Positions 1 to 8,535 of a DNA stretch of 64,000 bases are shown piece after piece. The notes beneath the pieces are model-generated. The model worked only from the letters and a program-made list of their open reading frames with translations, did no database searches and was not told where the DNA came from. The first letter of the stretch is position 1, and each line of letters begins with the position of its first letter. This DNA comes from Paenibacillus amylolyticus. GTDB taxonomy: Bacteria; Bacillota; Bacilli; Paenibacillales; Paenibacillaceae. Both the position numbers and the translations under genes were made by a program. The DNA lies in NCBI RefSeq assembly GCF_029689945.1, contig NZ_CP121451.1, forward strand, positions 1,612,001-1,676,000, given 5' to 3'.

Positions 1-269
1 CGGGTACAAGTGAGGAAGCCGAGTCATTTTGCCAGATTAATTATGGTGTGAATTTCCCGGTGTTTGCCAAGGTAGATGTGAATGGTGCGGATACACATCC
101 CCTGTTCCAATACCTGAAGGAGCAACAACCTGGCGTAGGCGAAACCAGCGACATCCAATGGAACTTTACCAAGTTCCTTGTTAACCGTGAAGGTGAAGTG
201 GTGGGTCGTGTTGAACCGAAAGAATCCCCGGAGACCATGATTGCAGATATCGAGAAATTGCTCGGTTAA
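1..269 (+). CDS. Glutathione peroxidase-like thiol peroxidase, C-terminal part (cut by window start)
   Basis: The reading frame is open from the first base (first whole codon at position 3) and stops at 267-269, so only the last 88 codons are visible. The visible part has the family's C-terminal half: a 'NFPVFAKVDVNG' stretch, then 'PLFQYL', then the conserved 'WNFTKFLV' with the Trp and Asn that line the peroxidatic active site. The peroxidatic Cys/Sec region lies outside the window. In Bacillales such proteins (BsaA type) are cytoplasmic thiol peroxidases that usually use thioredoxin rather than glutathione. A terminator follows directly. Confidence 0.9.
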   Translation, partial: GTSEEAESFCQINYGVNFPVFAKVDVNGADTHPLFQYLKEQQPGVGETSDIQWNFTKFLVNREGEVVGRVEPKESPETMIADIEKLLG

Positions 270-282
270 ACCATGATCGTTT

Positions 283-321
283 AAGAAGCCTGTCCTTGTA
301 TGTACAAGGATGGGCTTCTTT
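283..321 (+). terminator. Rho-independent terminator after the glutathione peroxidase gene
   Basis: Inverted repeat with arms AAGAAGCC...TCCTTGTA and TACAAGGA...GGGCTTCTT, starting 14 bases after the stop codon and followed by a T-rich stretch. Confidence 0.8.
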
Positions 322-575
322 GATTATTTTATCCGCGTAGAAAGGCATATCTTCATCTACATTATGGAAGCGGTGCCAGATCACACTGCGTGCATCCGGT
401 TCAAAATATACGAGCAACGCCAATGCAGAACCTCTTTAACTGCTTGAGATTGCGGAAGCCATTGCATAGCATAAACCGTCTGGAATCCGGGGACAATGAA
501 ATCAATACAATGAAGGGAAGAAAGGCATAAATACAGGAAATGACCTCCTTCGACAAATTTTTTTTGCTCTACCTA

Positions 576-604
576 TTGCAATGTGAAAAATATCACATTA
601 TAAT
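576..604 (+). promoter_or_regulatory. Sigma-A promoter of the NADH oxidase gene
   Basis: TTGCAA at 576-581 and a perfect TATAAT at 599-604 are separated by exactly 17 bases. Transcription would start near 611, giving a leader of roughly 110 bases before the ATG at 720. Confidence 0.75.
582..597. promoter_or_regulatory. Redox-type operator 1 (TGTGA-N6-TCACA)
   Basis: A perfect TGTGA-N6-TCACA palindrome fills the spacer between the -35 and -10 boxes. The half-sites match both the Bacillus Fnr/ArcR consensus (TGTGA-N6-TCACA) and the Rex consensus (TTGTGAA-N4-TTCACAA). The location between promoter boxes implies repression, which favours Rex. The protein identity is inferred. Confidence 0.65.
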
Positions 605-614
605 GAGTGTATAA

Positions 615-630
615 AGTGAAATAAATCACA
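615..630. promoter_or_regulatory. Redox-type operator 2
   Basis: A GTGA-N6-TCACA palindrome just downstream of the predicted transcription start, centred 33 bases after operator 1. The same half-site logic applies. Confidence 0.55.
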
Positions 631-649
631 TACACAGTCTCGAACAGGA

Positions 650-665
650 AGTGAAATATTTCACA
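650..665. promoter_or_regulatory. Redox-type operator 3 (best Rex match)
   Basis: GTGAAATATTTCAC is a perfect palindrome that satisfies the Rex core (GTGAA-N4-TTCAC). It is centred 35 bases after operator 2, in the transcribed leader. Confidence 0.6.
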
Positions 666-719
666 ACTATAATAACATTATATTCAAACTCATTTATATA
701 TTTCGAGGAGGAACTTTTA

Positions 720-2081
720 ATGAAAATCGCAGTTATCGGATGTACACATGCAGGGACCGCAGCCATCGTAAACACCGCCAAATTATACCCGGATGCTACC
801 ATCACCGTGTATGAGCGCAATGACAATATCTCCTTCCTATCTTGTGGCATTGCGCTCTACGTAGGAGGGGTTGTGAAAGACCCTGACGGCTTGTTCTATT
901 CTTCGCCTAACCAGTTGGCAGAGCTTGGTGTTGAGACCAAGATGCTTCACGAAGTGACAGCGGTTGATGCCAAGGGTCACACCCTTCAGGCTAAAAACCT
1001 GCAAACTGGGGAAGAATTTGAAGATACGTTTGACAAACTGATCGTGACAACAGGTTCATGGCCTGTCGTTCCGAAGCTTGAAGGCATTGAGATGGATAAC
1101 ATCTTACTTTGCAAAAACTACAATCATTCCAACACAATCATCGAAAAAGCCAAAGATGCGAAACGCGTTACCGTTGTAGGTGCAGGATATATCGGCGTGG
1201 AGCTGGTGGAAGCTTTCCAGATGAACGGCAAGGAAGTTACCCTGATCGACAGTGTGGACCGGATTTTGAACAAATATCTGGACCCTGAGTTCACGGATGC
1301 GATTGAAGATACGTTGACCGGACGCGGTATCAAGCTGGCTCTCGGTCAAACGGTACAGAAGTTCACTGGGGAGAACGGCAAAGTAACCAAAGTAATCACG
1401 TCCAAAGGAGAGTTCGAAACCGATCTGGTTATTCTGTGCATTGGTTTCCGTCCAAATACCGAGCTGCTCAAAGGCCAAGTGGATATGCTGCCAAACGGTG
1501 CGATCGTGGTGGATAAATATATGCAAACCAGTCAAAAAGACGTCTTCGCTGCGGGCGACAGCTGCGCCATTCATTACAACCCGACAGGCAAAGCATCTTA
1601 CATTCCACTGGCGACTAATGCCGTGCGGATGGGTACACTCGTAGCCCGTAATCTGGTTCGTCCTACGACACCGTACATGGGTACACAAGGAACATCGGGT
1701 ATCAAAATTTATGAGCAAAATATCGCGGGTACGGGGATGACGGAAACGTCTGCTGCTGACGAAGGTCTTATTGTGGAGTCGGTAGTACTGGAAGACAGCT
1801 ATCGTCCGGAGTTCATGCCAACGGCGGAAAAACTGTTGCTCAAAGTGGTATATGAACAGGCTACTCGTCGAATCGTTGGAGCACAGGTGATGTCTCAGGT
1901 GGATCTGACTCAATCGATTAATACAATCTCGGTCTGCATTCAAAACAACATGACCGTAGATGAACTGGCCTTCATCGACTTCTTCTTCCAGCCGCATTAC
2001 AACAAACCATGGAACTTCCTGAACACAGCGGGTCTGCAAGCACTGTCACCAATTGAAGTAAAAGCACCAGCAATGGTGTAA
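720..2081 (+). CDS. nox: NADH oxidase, CoA-disulfide reductase/Nox family
   Basis: A 453-residue flavoprotein of the pyridine nucleotide-disulfide oxidoreductase superfamily that most likely reduces O2 to water with NADH in the cytoplasm. It begins with an FAD-binding fold, and Cys42 in 'SFLSCGIALYVGG' sits exactly where the redox-active Cys42 of water-forming NADH oxidases lies. The NAD-binding motif 'VVGAGYIGVE' comes near residue 155, then 'AAGD' of the second FAD motif, then a dimerisation domain. The ATG at 720 is chosen because GAGGAGG precedes it by about 9 bases; an in-frame upstream start (651) lies inside an operator. The gene is monocistronic with three palindromic operators. A CoA-disulfide reductase role cannot be excluded. 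Confidence 0.9.
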   Translation: MKIAVIGCTHAGTAAIVNTAKLYPDATITVYERNDNISFLSCGIALYVGGVVKDPDGLFYSSPNQLAELGVETKMLHEVTAVDAKGHTLQAKNLQTGEEFEDTFDKLIVTTGSWPVVPKLEGIEMDNILLCKNYNHSNTIIEKAKDAKRVTVVGAGYIGVELVEAFQMNGKEVTLIDSVDRILNKYLDPEFTDAIEDTLTGRGIKLALGQTVQKFTGENGKVTKVITSKGEFETDLVILCIGFRPNTELLKGQVDMLPNGAIVVDKYMQTSQKDVFAAGDSCAIHYNPTGKASYIPLATNAVRMGTLVARNLVRPTTPYMGTQGTSGIKIYEQNIAGTGMTETSAADEGLIVESVVLEDSYRPEFMPTAEKLLLKVVYEQATRRIVGAQVMSQVDLTQSINTISVCIQNNMTVDELAFIDFFFQPHYNKPWNFLNTAGLQALSPIEVKAPAMV

Positions 2082-2188
2082 AATAGCAGAGTTGATGATA
2101 AGTAGAACGGTGCGCACAAGGATAGATGACTCAATAAAAGACTGGGTATCCAAGCAGATAAAAATATCTAGTTCATATAATCTACAAG

Positions 2189-2217
2189 GACTGGCGATGA
2201 TATCGTCAGTCTTTTTT
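2189..2217 (+). terminator. Terminator downstream of the NADH oxidase gene
   Basis: Ten-base arms GACTGGCGAT and ATCGTCAGTC (one G-T pair) around a three-base loop, followed by six T. Confidence 0.8.
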
Positions 2218-2315
2218 GATGCTGATTTGGACCTACATAATAACATGCAACATACTGGATTGGTGTGTTCATAAACGTCCACAAATGAGTGTAGAAGCCT
2301 CTTTATCAATATTAT

Positions 2316-2331
2316 TGTGATAATTTGCACA
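2316..2331. promoter_or_regulatory. Fnr-type activator site upstream of the formate/nitrite transporter
   Basis: TGTGA-N6-GCACA differs by one base from the Bacillus Fnr consensus TGTGA-N6-TCACA. A -10 box TACAAT lies at 2353-2358, so a start near 2365 puts the site centre about 41.5 bases upstream, the classical position for a class II activator. There is no good -35 box, as expected for an activated promoter. Confidence 0.55.
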
Positions 2332-2404
2332 AAGTTTTAAGCAGTACCCATATACAATTGAGGTAGGGTATTCAACGCGTAAACATGAAAGGGAGGGGAT
2401 CAAT

Positions 2405-3256
2405 ATGGCAGCAAAAACACCTCTTGAGGTTGCACAATATACGGCGCAAACAGGCATGAAGAAGGCTCAAAATCCGGTATCTTCTGTACTCGTGCTTAGT
2501 TTCCTGGCAGGGGCTTTTATTGCGCTGGGATTTCTGCTGGATATTCGGGTGATTGCATCTGTTCCGGCAGAGTGGGGAGCTTGGTTAATCTGATTGGTGC
2601 AGCAGTGTTCCCGGTGGGACTAATTATGGTGCTCATCGGTGGCGGTGAATTGCTGACAGGCAATATGATGGCTGTTCCGCTCGCTACGATCGCGCGCAAG
2701 CTGTCGGTAGGCAGGCATGGTGAAAAATCTATCATTAGTAACGATAGGTAATTTTCTTGGAGCAATCTTTGTCGCGTACGCGTTTGGACATGTGCTTGGT
2801 CTGACTGGAGAGGGCGTGTATTTGGCTAAAGTAGTGGATATGGCGGGTCACAAGTTGCAGGACGGCTTCCTGCAAGCTTTCATCTCCGGCATCGGCTGTA
2901 ACTGGCTGGTCGCGTTGGCCGTGTGGCTATCTTATGCATCGGATACGATGAGTGGCAAGGTACTGGGCATCTGGTTTCCAACGATGGCGTTTGTGGCCAT
3001 TGGATTCCAGCACGTTGTGGCCAATATGTTCCTCATTCCTGCGGCAATCTTCGAAGGACATTATTCGTGGGGACAATATGTGATGAATTTCATTCCGGTG
3101 TGGCTCGGCAATCTGACGGGAGGTGCTCTGTTTGTAGCCGCAGCCTATTGGTTGGTGTACCTGCGCCAAGCTGAGCTGAAAGTGAAACCAGAGGCAGCAA
3201 CATCGATCGAACCTGTGGAGACGGAGGCTAGAGTGATGTTGAGCAAGCAGGCGTAG
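2405..3256 (+). CDS. Formate/nitrite transporter (FNT family), frame broken twice
   Basis: A pentameric FNT-family channel for formate or nitrite; the corrected protein is 283 residues, normal for the family. The N-terminal part ends early at 2593. The middle of the protein ('[21 protein letters not shown]', then 'LLTGN') is read in another frame from about 2577 to 2715, and the rest ('[16 protein letters not shown]' onward) returns to the first frame. The simplest repair is one missing G in the run near 2576-2579 and one extra base near 2710-2717. Several hydrophobic helices are visible. A GGGAGGGG ribosome site precedes the ATG. The Fnr-like site upstream fits anaerobic expression. Confidence 0.85.
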
Positions 3257-3315
3257 CGGAATAACATTACAATGCACGACCCGATACTCGTGCTTCATAT
3301 CACTTAGAAGTAAAG

Positions 3316-3379
3316 AGGATTCTGATCTTGCTCGGTTCATGGCAAATATGCTGTGATGGAGCAGGTTGGAGTCTTTTTT
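3316..3379 (+). terminator. Probable terminator after the formate/nitrite transporter
   Basis: An imperfect hairpin (arm ending TTGCTC pairing with GAGCAGG) followed by six T. Confidence 0.45.
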
Positions 3380-3409
3380 GGTGTACTCGTTGGAGTTTTA
3401 ACGCAAAAT

Positions 3410-3460
3410 AAATTCGCCATGACAAGGTTCGGGGGAACGAAACCTGTTCATGGCGAATTT
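3410..3460. repeat. Long intergenic inverted repeat
   Basis: Arms AAATTCGCCATGA and TCATGGCGAATTT extend inward with AAGGTTCG/CGAAACCT. It has no T-run on the plus strand. On the minus strand it is followed by TTTATTTT, so it may act as a minus-strand terminator or be a structured spacer. The rest of the 3257-3694 gap shows no gene. Confidence 0.6.
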
Positions 3461-3630
3461 CGGGAGTGGTCCATGATATGGCATGAGGAGGAAGTGGGGA
3501 AACACTAGCCTAATGCCTTATTTTTAATTTACCCCTGTATTCCGAAATTGAATCAAATGGCAAAACTTTTTTTGAAAAATATTTTAAAGTCGCTATAGCG
3601 GATAAATTGATGCAAAAATATTCTGTTCTC

Positions 3631-3660
3631 TTTACGTGATAACCTTGAAGAAGATATGAT
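3631..3660 (+). promoter_or_regulatory. Candidate sigma-A promoter of the molybdopterin oxidoreductase gene
   Basis: TTTACG at 3631-3636 and TATGAT at 3655-3660, 18-base spacer, about 28 bases before the ribosome binding site. Confidence 0.4.
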
Positions 3661-3694
3661 ATAGGGATAGCTTTTGAAGAGGGGGAGCCATACG

Positions 3695-5758
3695 ATGATC
3701 GATCAGGAGAATGGGGTATTTGCAGCGGTATGCCCGCTCGATTGTCCAGACACTTGTGGTCTGTTACTACATAAAGAGAACGGCAAAATTGTGAAGGTGG
3801 CAGGCAATCCGAATCATCCGATAACGAAGGGTGCCATCTGTAATAAAGTTAGAAATATGACGGAGCGGGTGTATCACCCCGAGCGTCTGCAATATCCGAT
3901 GAGACGTGTTGGAGCCAAGGGTGAAGGCAGGTTCGAACGAATTAGTTGGGATGAAGCAATTAGCGAGATTACGACCAAGTTCACGGCATTGTCCGAGATC
4001 TACGGACCTGAAAGCATCTTGCCCTACAGCTTCTACGGCAACATGGGCATTCTTGGTGTAGACGGCATGGATCGGCGGTTCTTCAATGCACTAGGTGCGA
4101 GTGTGCTGGAGCAGACCATCTGTAATGCGGCCGGAAATACAGGCTGGAAATATACGATGGGTGCCAACCATGGAACGGTGCCGGAAGATACGGAACATGC
4201 AGATCTTATTCTGGTATGGGGCGGAAATATCGTCAGTACGAATATGCACCAGGTCGTTTTGGCGGAGAAAGCCCGCAAGAAGGGCGCCCAGATCGTCGTA
4301 ATCGACGTTCATCGCAATCGTACCGCTCAATGGGGAGACTGGTTTATTCCACTGTACCCGGGCACAGACAGCGCACTGGCGCTGGGATTGATGCATGTGC
4401 TGTTTGAACGGGGACTGACGGATGAAGCATTTATGCAAAAGTATACAGTAGGACACGAGGCACTACGTGATCATGTCCGCAGTTACACCCCTAAACGCGT
4501 TGCGCGCATTACTGGTGTGCCGGAGGAGACCATTGTGAAGCTGGCTGAACGGTATGGCAACGCACAGGCAGCCCATATTCACATCGGCAATGGCCTCCAG
4601 CACCATGATAATGGGGGCATGAACGTGCGCAGCGTAGCTTGTCTGCCTGCCATTACAGGGCAATGGCTGAAGCAAGGCGGCGGTGCCGTGCGTACCAACA
4701 GCTACGCGAGCACGAATAGCGACGCGCTGGAACGTCCGGAACTGCGGCAGAATCCGGAGCCGCGAGTGGTGAACATGAACCGGATTGGTGAAGCGCTGCT
4801 GGAAGCGGAGCAGCCGATCCGGGCCATGATGGTCTACTGCAGCAACCCACTGGTGGTGGCACCGGATACCGAACGAGTGGAACGAGGTTTTGCAAGGGAA
4901 GATCTGTTCACGGTTGTGCATGATCTGTTCATGACGGATACGGCAAAATATGCAGATATCTTGTTGCCGGCCACCTCTTCATTTGAAGCGACCGACCTGT
5001 ATGCCTCCTATTGGCATCAGTATGTTCATCTGCAAGAGCCGGTGATTGCACCGATTGGGGAGAGCAAGAGCAATGTGGAGTTATTTTCCCTGCTTGGGCA
5101 GGCCATGGGGTACGATCCAGCCATCTTCGGAGAAACGCCGGAACAGATGATTAAGGACGCACTCCAGAATACAGGCAATCCGTACATGAATGGAGTTACG
5201 TTAGAAGGACTGAAGGAACACCGATTCGTGAAGCTGGATATGACGCCACATGCTGCATTTCTGGATCAGCTGCCCACCCCTTCTGGCAAAATTGAATTGT
5301 ATTCGGAGACAATGGAACAGAGAGGCCTTCCGCCGCTCCCTACCTATAGCGCTCTGGTTGAAGGATATGATGGGGAGAGTCCGGCTGGACCTGCCGATAC
5401 CTATCCTTTGATGTTCCTGTCACCGCCAAACCATAATTTCCTGAACTCTACTTTTGGCAATTCAGCCAAACATCAGCGTTTGGAAAAGATGCCTTTATTG
5501 CAAATGCATCCCGAGGACGCTGCCCGCAGAAACGTGCAGGATGGAGATGCAGTGGTCGTATGGAATGATCGTGGACGCATTGAGCTTACCGCCAAGGTAA
5601 GTGATGTCATGTTGCCAGGGACCGTTATCAGCCAGGGTTTATGGTGGGATGGTGACGGGAAGAAGCAGCGAGCCAATGCACTTACGTCCAATCGGTTGTC
5701 GGACATGGGCAACGGGGCAACATTCTTCTCGGCCACTGTCGAAGTGAAGCGTCAATGA
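3695..5758 (+). CDS. Molybdopterin-dependent oxidoreductase (YyaE-like, FeS/bis-MGD)
   Basis: A 687-residue cytoplasmic member of the DMSO reductase/formate dehydrogenase superfamily. Near the N-terminus is the [4Fe-4S] motif 'CPLDCPDTC' followed about 27 residues later by 'GAICNKV', which supplies the fourth Cys. Molybdopterin oxidoreductase and C-terminal dinucleotide-binding domains follow ('PPNHNFLNSTFGN', then 'DGDAVVVWNDRGRI'). There is no Tat signal. The ATG at 3695 is chosen over an in-frame TTG at 3674 because AGGGGGAG lies 8 bases before it. It resembles B. subtilis YyaE; the substrate is unknown. Cofactor genes mobA and moaA are elsewhere in the window. Confidence 0.85.
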   Translation: MIDQENGVFAAVCPLDCPDTCGLLLHKENGKIVKVAGNPNHPITKGAICNKVRNMTERVYHPERLQYPMRRVGAKGEGRFERISWDEAISEITTKFTALSEIYGPESILPYSFYGNMGILGVDGMDRRFFNALGASVLEQTICNAAGNTGWKYTMGANHGTVPEDTEHADLILVWGGNIVSTNMHQVVLAEKARKKGAQIVVIDVHRNRTAQWGDWFIPLYPGTDSALALGLMHVLFERGLTDEAFMQKYTVGHEALRDHVRSYTPKRVARITGVPEETIVKLAERYGNAQAAHIHIGNGLQHHDNGGMNVRSVACLPAITGQWLKQGGGAVRTNSYASTNSDALERPELRQNPEPRVVNMNRIGEALLEAEQPIRAMMVYCSNPLVVAPDTERVERGFAREDLFTVVHDLFMTDTAKYADILLPATSSFEATDLYASYWHQYVHLQEPVIAPIGESKSNVELFSLLGQAMGYDPAIFGETPEQMIKDALQNTGNPYMNGVTLEGLKEHRFVKLDMTPHAAFLDQLPTPSGKIELYSETMEQRGLPPLPTYSALVEGYDGESPAGPADTYPLMFLSPPNHNFLNSTFGNSAKHQRLEKMPLLQMHPEDAARRNVQDGDAVVVWNDRGRIELTAKVSDVMLPGTVISQGLWWDGDGKKQRANALTSNRLSDMGNGATFFSATVEVKRQ

Positions 5759-5948
5759 GTGTGCTTGCAGCATGACTTTTTTGAGGTAAGATGGACAAAG
5801 GACAGAACTTGAGCAGGATCTAAAGAGCAATATATGTGACACTTCATACAACCTTCGCTCTGGCTGGTTATGGTCATACCGTCAGGGCAAAGGTCTATTT
5901 GTTGTGGCCATTTGTTAGTGTAGAGGTATTAAGGAGAATGAACTAGAG

Positions 5949-7174
5949 ATGATGAGATGGCTGGATACCTATCCAAAAGAAGTGAGAGTATTTTTGCTGG
6001 CAAGTCTGGTTAATGCAACCGGAAGTGCCTTGATGTGGCCGCTGACCACCATGTATGTGTTTGATGAGCTTGGACGAACGATGGCGAATGCGGGTTTCGT
6101 GATCCTCATTCAGTCCCTGGGTGGGATCTTTGGACAACTGCTCGGAGGGGCGTTGTATCACCGGGTAGGCGTGAAGAAGCTGATCATTGGCTCACTGGCG
6201 CTTAATGCGTTAGGTTTATTTGCGTTGCCCTGGATTAGCGCGTATTGGGTCGTATTTATATGTGCCATGGGCTGGATTGGTCTGTTCAGTTCATTGTCAC
6301 TGCCAGCGATTCAGGCCTTTATTGGCTTCCGGTTTGCGGAGCGACGCGGGGAATTATTCAATATTATCTATGTCGCGAACAATATCGGGGTAGCAATTGG
6401 TACGGCGCTGAGTGGTTTTCTGGCTGACTTTTCCTATCACCTCAGCTTTGTACTGAACGGAGTGACCTCAGCGGGATTTGCGCTGTTCTTCTGGTATTAT
6501 CTGTCGCGGGTTGAACCGGATCAGGGGGAAGTGCATCTGACGAAACGCAAAACCGTTCCCGATGGGCCGGGCGTATGGGCCTTGCTGGGCAATACCCGGT
6601 TATATCTGTTTATGAGCTTGGGCGTGCTGTTCCTGTTATTCGGCAATTCCATCTGGAACACAGGTGTGTCGCCGTATATTATCTCTGAAGGTATGGAAAA
6701 AGAATGTACGGTCTGCTCTGGACCCTGAACGGGGTGCTGATCTTTGTGGGACAACCTTTCACCAGTTGGGTGAAACGGACCATGGCCCGTACCTCTACGG
6801 CCCAGATGACCGCGAGTGCGGTGTTCTATGGCATGGCCTATATCGTCATGATTACCATGTACAGCTATCCAGGCATGGTCCTTGCCATGGTACTCGCCAC
6901 GTTTGGGGAGATGCTGATCTCCCCTGCAACACCTGCCTTCATATCGGAGCATGCAGGCAGGGCGGCACCCTTTTACATTGGGATATCGGGTGGGATCGGT
7001 GCGGTTGGCCGGGTTATCGGACCTTATGCGATGGGGGTCATGTATGACAAGCAAGGACTTATTCCTGTAGCGTGGCTGGCAACGGGCACAGCGGCGATTG
7101 CGGTACTTGGTTTTGTGCTGCATGCGGTGTTGAATCGCAATCGTGAAGTAAAGGAGTATGGGATGGACGTCTGA
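5949..7174 (+). CDS. MFS transporter, frame broken once
   Basis: A 12-helix major facilitator of 408 residues after correction. The first part (to 6728) carries the N-terminal six helices plus the start of the second half. The frame then shifts, and the remainder begins 'MYGLLWTLNGVLIFVGQ'. The break falls in A5 at 6697-6701; one more A joins the halves as 'EGMEKRMYGLL'. AAGGAG at 5931-5936 precedes tandem ATG codons at 5949 and 5952. It follows the molybdopterin enzyme by 190 bases. It looks like a drug/metabolite antiporter of the DHA1 type; the substrate is unknown. Confidence 0.85.
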
Positions 7175-7269
7175 CAGATCTAATCGGGTTGGACAGGATG
7201 TGGAAGGAAGAACGAGTTGAAGAGGACGATAAATCCCCTGTAATGTGTCTGCTCATCCGTAAATTATAG

Positions 7270-7298
7270 TTGACAAAAAAATATATTTATGCTATAAT
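7270..7298 (+). promoter_or_regulatory. Consensus sigma-A promoter P1 of the methyltransferase gene
   Basis: Perfect TTGACA (7270-7275), 17-base spacer, perfect TATAAT (7293-7298). Start expected near 7305, so transcripts include the whole hairpin at 7327-7352. Confidence 0.85.
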
Positions 7299-7326
7299 TT
7301 ACATATAAAAATATTCCGTATATAAT
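7298..7326 (+). promoter_or_regulatory. Second sigma-A promoter P2, overlapping P1
   Basis: TTTACA (7298-7303), 17-base spacer, TATAAT (7321-7326). Its start would fall near 7333, inside the left arm of the hairpin, so P2 transcripts could not form the terminator-like structure. Confidence 0.6.
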
Positions 7327-7359
7327 AAGATTCTCCTGGCCAGGGGAATCTTATTTTTG
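7327..7359 (+). promoter_or_regulatory. Leader hairpin with U-run (attenuator or operator)
   Basis: Arms AAGATTC(t)CCT and AGG(g)GAATCTT around a GGCC loop, followed by ATTTTTGTTT, lie between the promoters and the ribosome binding site GGGAGG (7368-7373). It has the form of an intrinsic terminator. No leader peptide is visible in the 22 bases before it. Confidence 0.65.
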
Positions 7360-7379
7360 TTTGTACGGGAGGAATAAGT

Positions 7380-8294
7380 ATGAAGCAAAATGAATCCAGT
7401 ATCACATCATTGATTTCGACTTTTGGCCGAGCCTATCACAGCCAACATGATACACCCCTCATTTTTGATGATTATATGGCTAAATTGCTGATTTCTCCTC
7501 AAGAGTTTTCAGATATTAGCAATAACATGGTAAAAGGCATTCATTTTTTCAACCCGGATCTGGCTCACGAGTTCAAGGACGACCCGGAAAAGGCTCTAAA
7601 ATGGATTACGCAGGTACAATTATCTCCAATAACTTTGGCTCGGGCCGCATACTGTGAGCAAGTGCTTTTGCATGAAGTTGCGTTGGGATTGAAGCAGGTA
7701 GTCATTCTTGGCGCCGGGATGGATACGTTTGCTTTGAGACATTCGGAATTGGAGGACACGCTGGAGATCATTGAAGTGGATTACCCGGCTACACAGCAAT
7801 TCAAGAAGGAACGGCTGAATCAGGCCAAGCTGACTATTCCGGACAATCTTCACTTCGTACCCATGGATTTTACGCGTGGGCTTTCGAATGCCAGCTTGGC
7901 TCTTGGAGGTTTGAAGGAACGGAAGACGATGGCTAGTCTCTTGGGTGTTTCGTATTATTTGCCCAAAAATGATCTGTTTAACGTGATTCGTCATGTGTTT
8001 GCGAACCTGCCAACCGGAAGTTCTATAGTTCTGGATTATGCAGATGAGCACCTTTTTGAGGAAAAAGGAATGTTTAATCGGGTTGAAAATATGATTAAAT
8101 TGGCTGCAATGGGTGGTGAGCCGATGCAGTCCGGCTACGCATATGTGGAGATGGAGACCTTGCTTGATGAAGCAGGACTGCTTATTTATGAGCATCTGAC
8201 TCCCGAGGCGATTCAGGAACAGTTTTTCCAGGATCGGATTGATCATCTAAGGGCATTTGAAACGATACATTTCATTCACGCAGTAAAAAAATAA
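7380..8294 (+). CDS. Class I SAM methyltransferase, leucine carboxyl methyltransferase-like (YktD-like)
   Basis: A 304-residue cytoplasmic enzyme. It has the family's opening (short N-terminal helix ending in 'RAYH'), the SAM-binding motif 'VVILGAGMDTFALR' near residue 104, the acidic loop 'IIEVDYPATQQFKKERL' and a later 'VPMDFT' motif. This matches the PPM/LCMT family that includes B. subtilis YktD, associated with O-methylation of small molecules such as polyketides; the actual substrate is unknown. It is monocistronic, with strong promoters, a hairpin leader and its own terminator, suggesting inducible control. Confidence 0.85.
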   Translation: MKQNESSITSLISTFGRAYHSQHDTPLIFDDYMAKLLISPQEFSDISNNMVKGIHFFNPDLAHEFKDDPEKALKWITQVQLSPITLARAAYCEQVLLHEVALGLKQVVILGAGMDTFALRHSELEDTLEIIEVDYPATQQFKKERLNQAKLTIPDNLHFVPMDFTRGLSNASLALGGLKERKTMASLLGVSYYLPKNDLFNVIRHVFANLPTGSSIVLDYADEHLFEEKGMFNRVENMIKLAAMGGEPMQSGYAYVEMETLLDEAGLLIYEHLTPEAIQEQFFQDRIDHLRAFETIHFIHAVKK

Positions 8295-8347
8295 AGCGAT
8301 CCGGGCATGGGGTCACCTATACAGCCCGCATTTGCATAGTAGAGGCT

Positions 8348-8380
8348 AACCTTCACCCTATATCAGGGTGAGTTTTTTTG
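8348..8380 (+). terminator. Terminator after the YktD-like gene
   Basis: Arms CTTCACCCT and AGGGTGAG around ATATC, followed by seven T. Confidence 0.85.
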
Positions 8381-8535
8381 TTTTTGCAGGGACCAGCTCC
8401 AATCATTTGACTCGGATGAGGGTTATTGTTATGGAATGGTGTATATTTCCTCTAGTATAATATAAGTGGGTAGTTGTCCTGTCTGTAGATTAGATAGATT
8501 CTATCCATATATCATTGGATGAGGAGTGTCAGGAC

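Noticed and set aside
1104..2039. A 311-codon minus-strand frame inside the NADH oxidase gene
   Set aside because: Antisense shadow with no motif and no ribosome site.
2092..2274. A 60-codon frame after the NADH oxidase
   Set aside because: It contains the terminator hairpin of the preceding gene and lacks a ribosome binding site.
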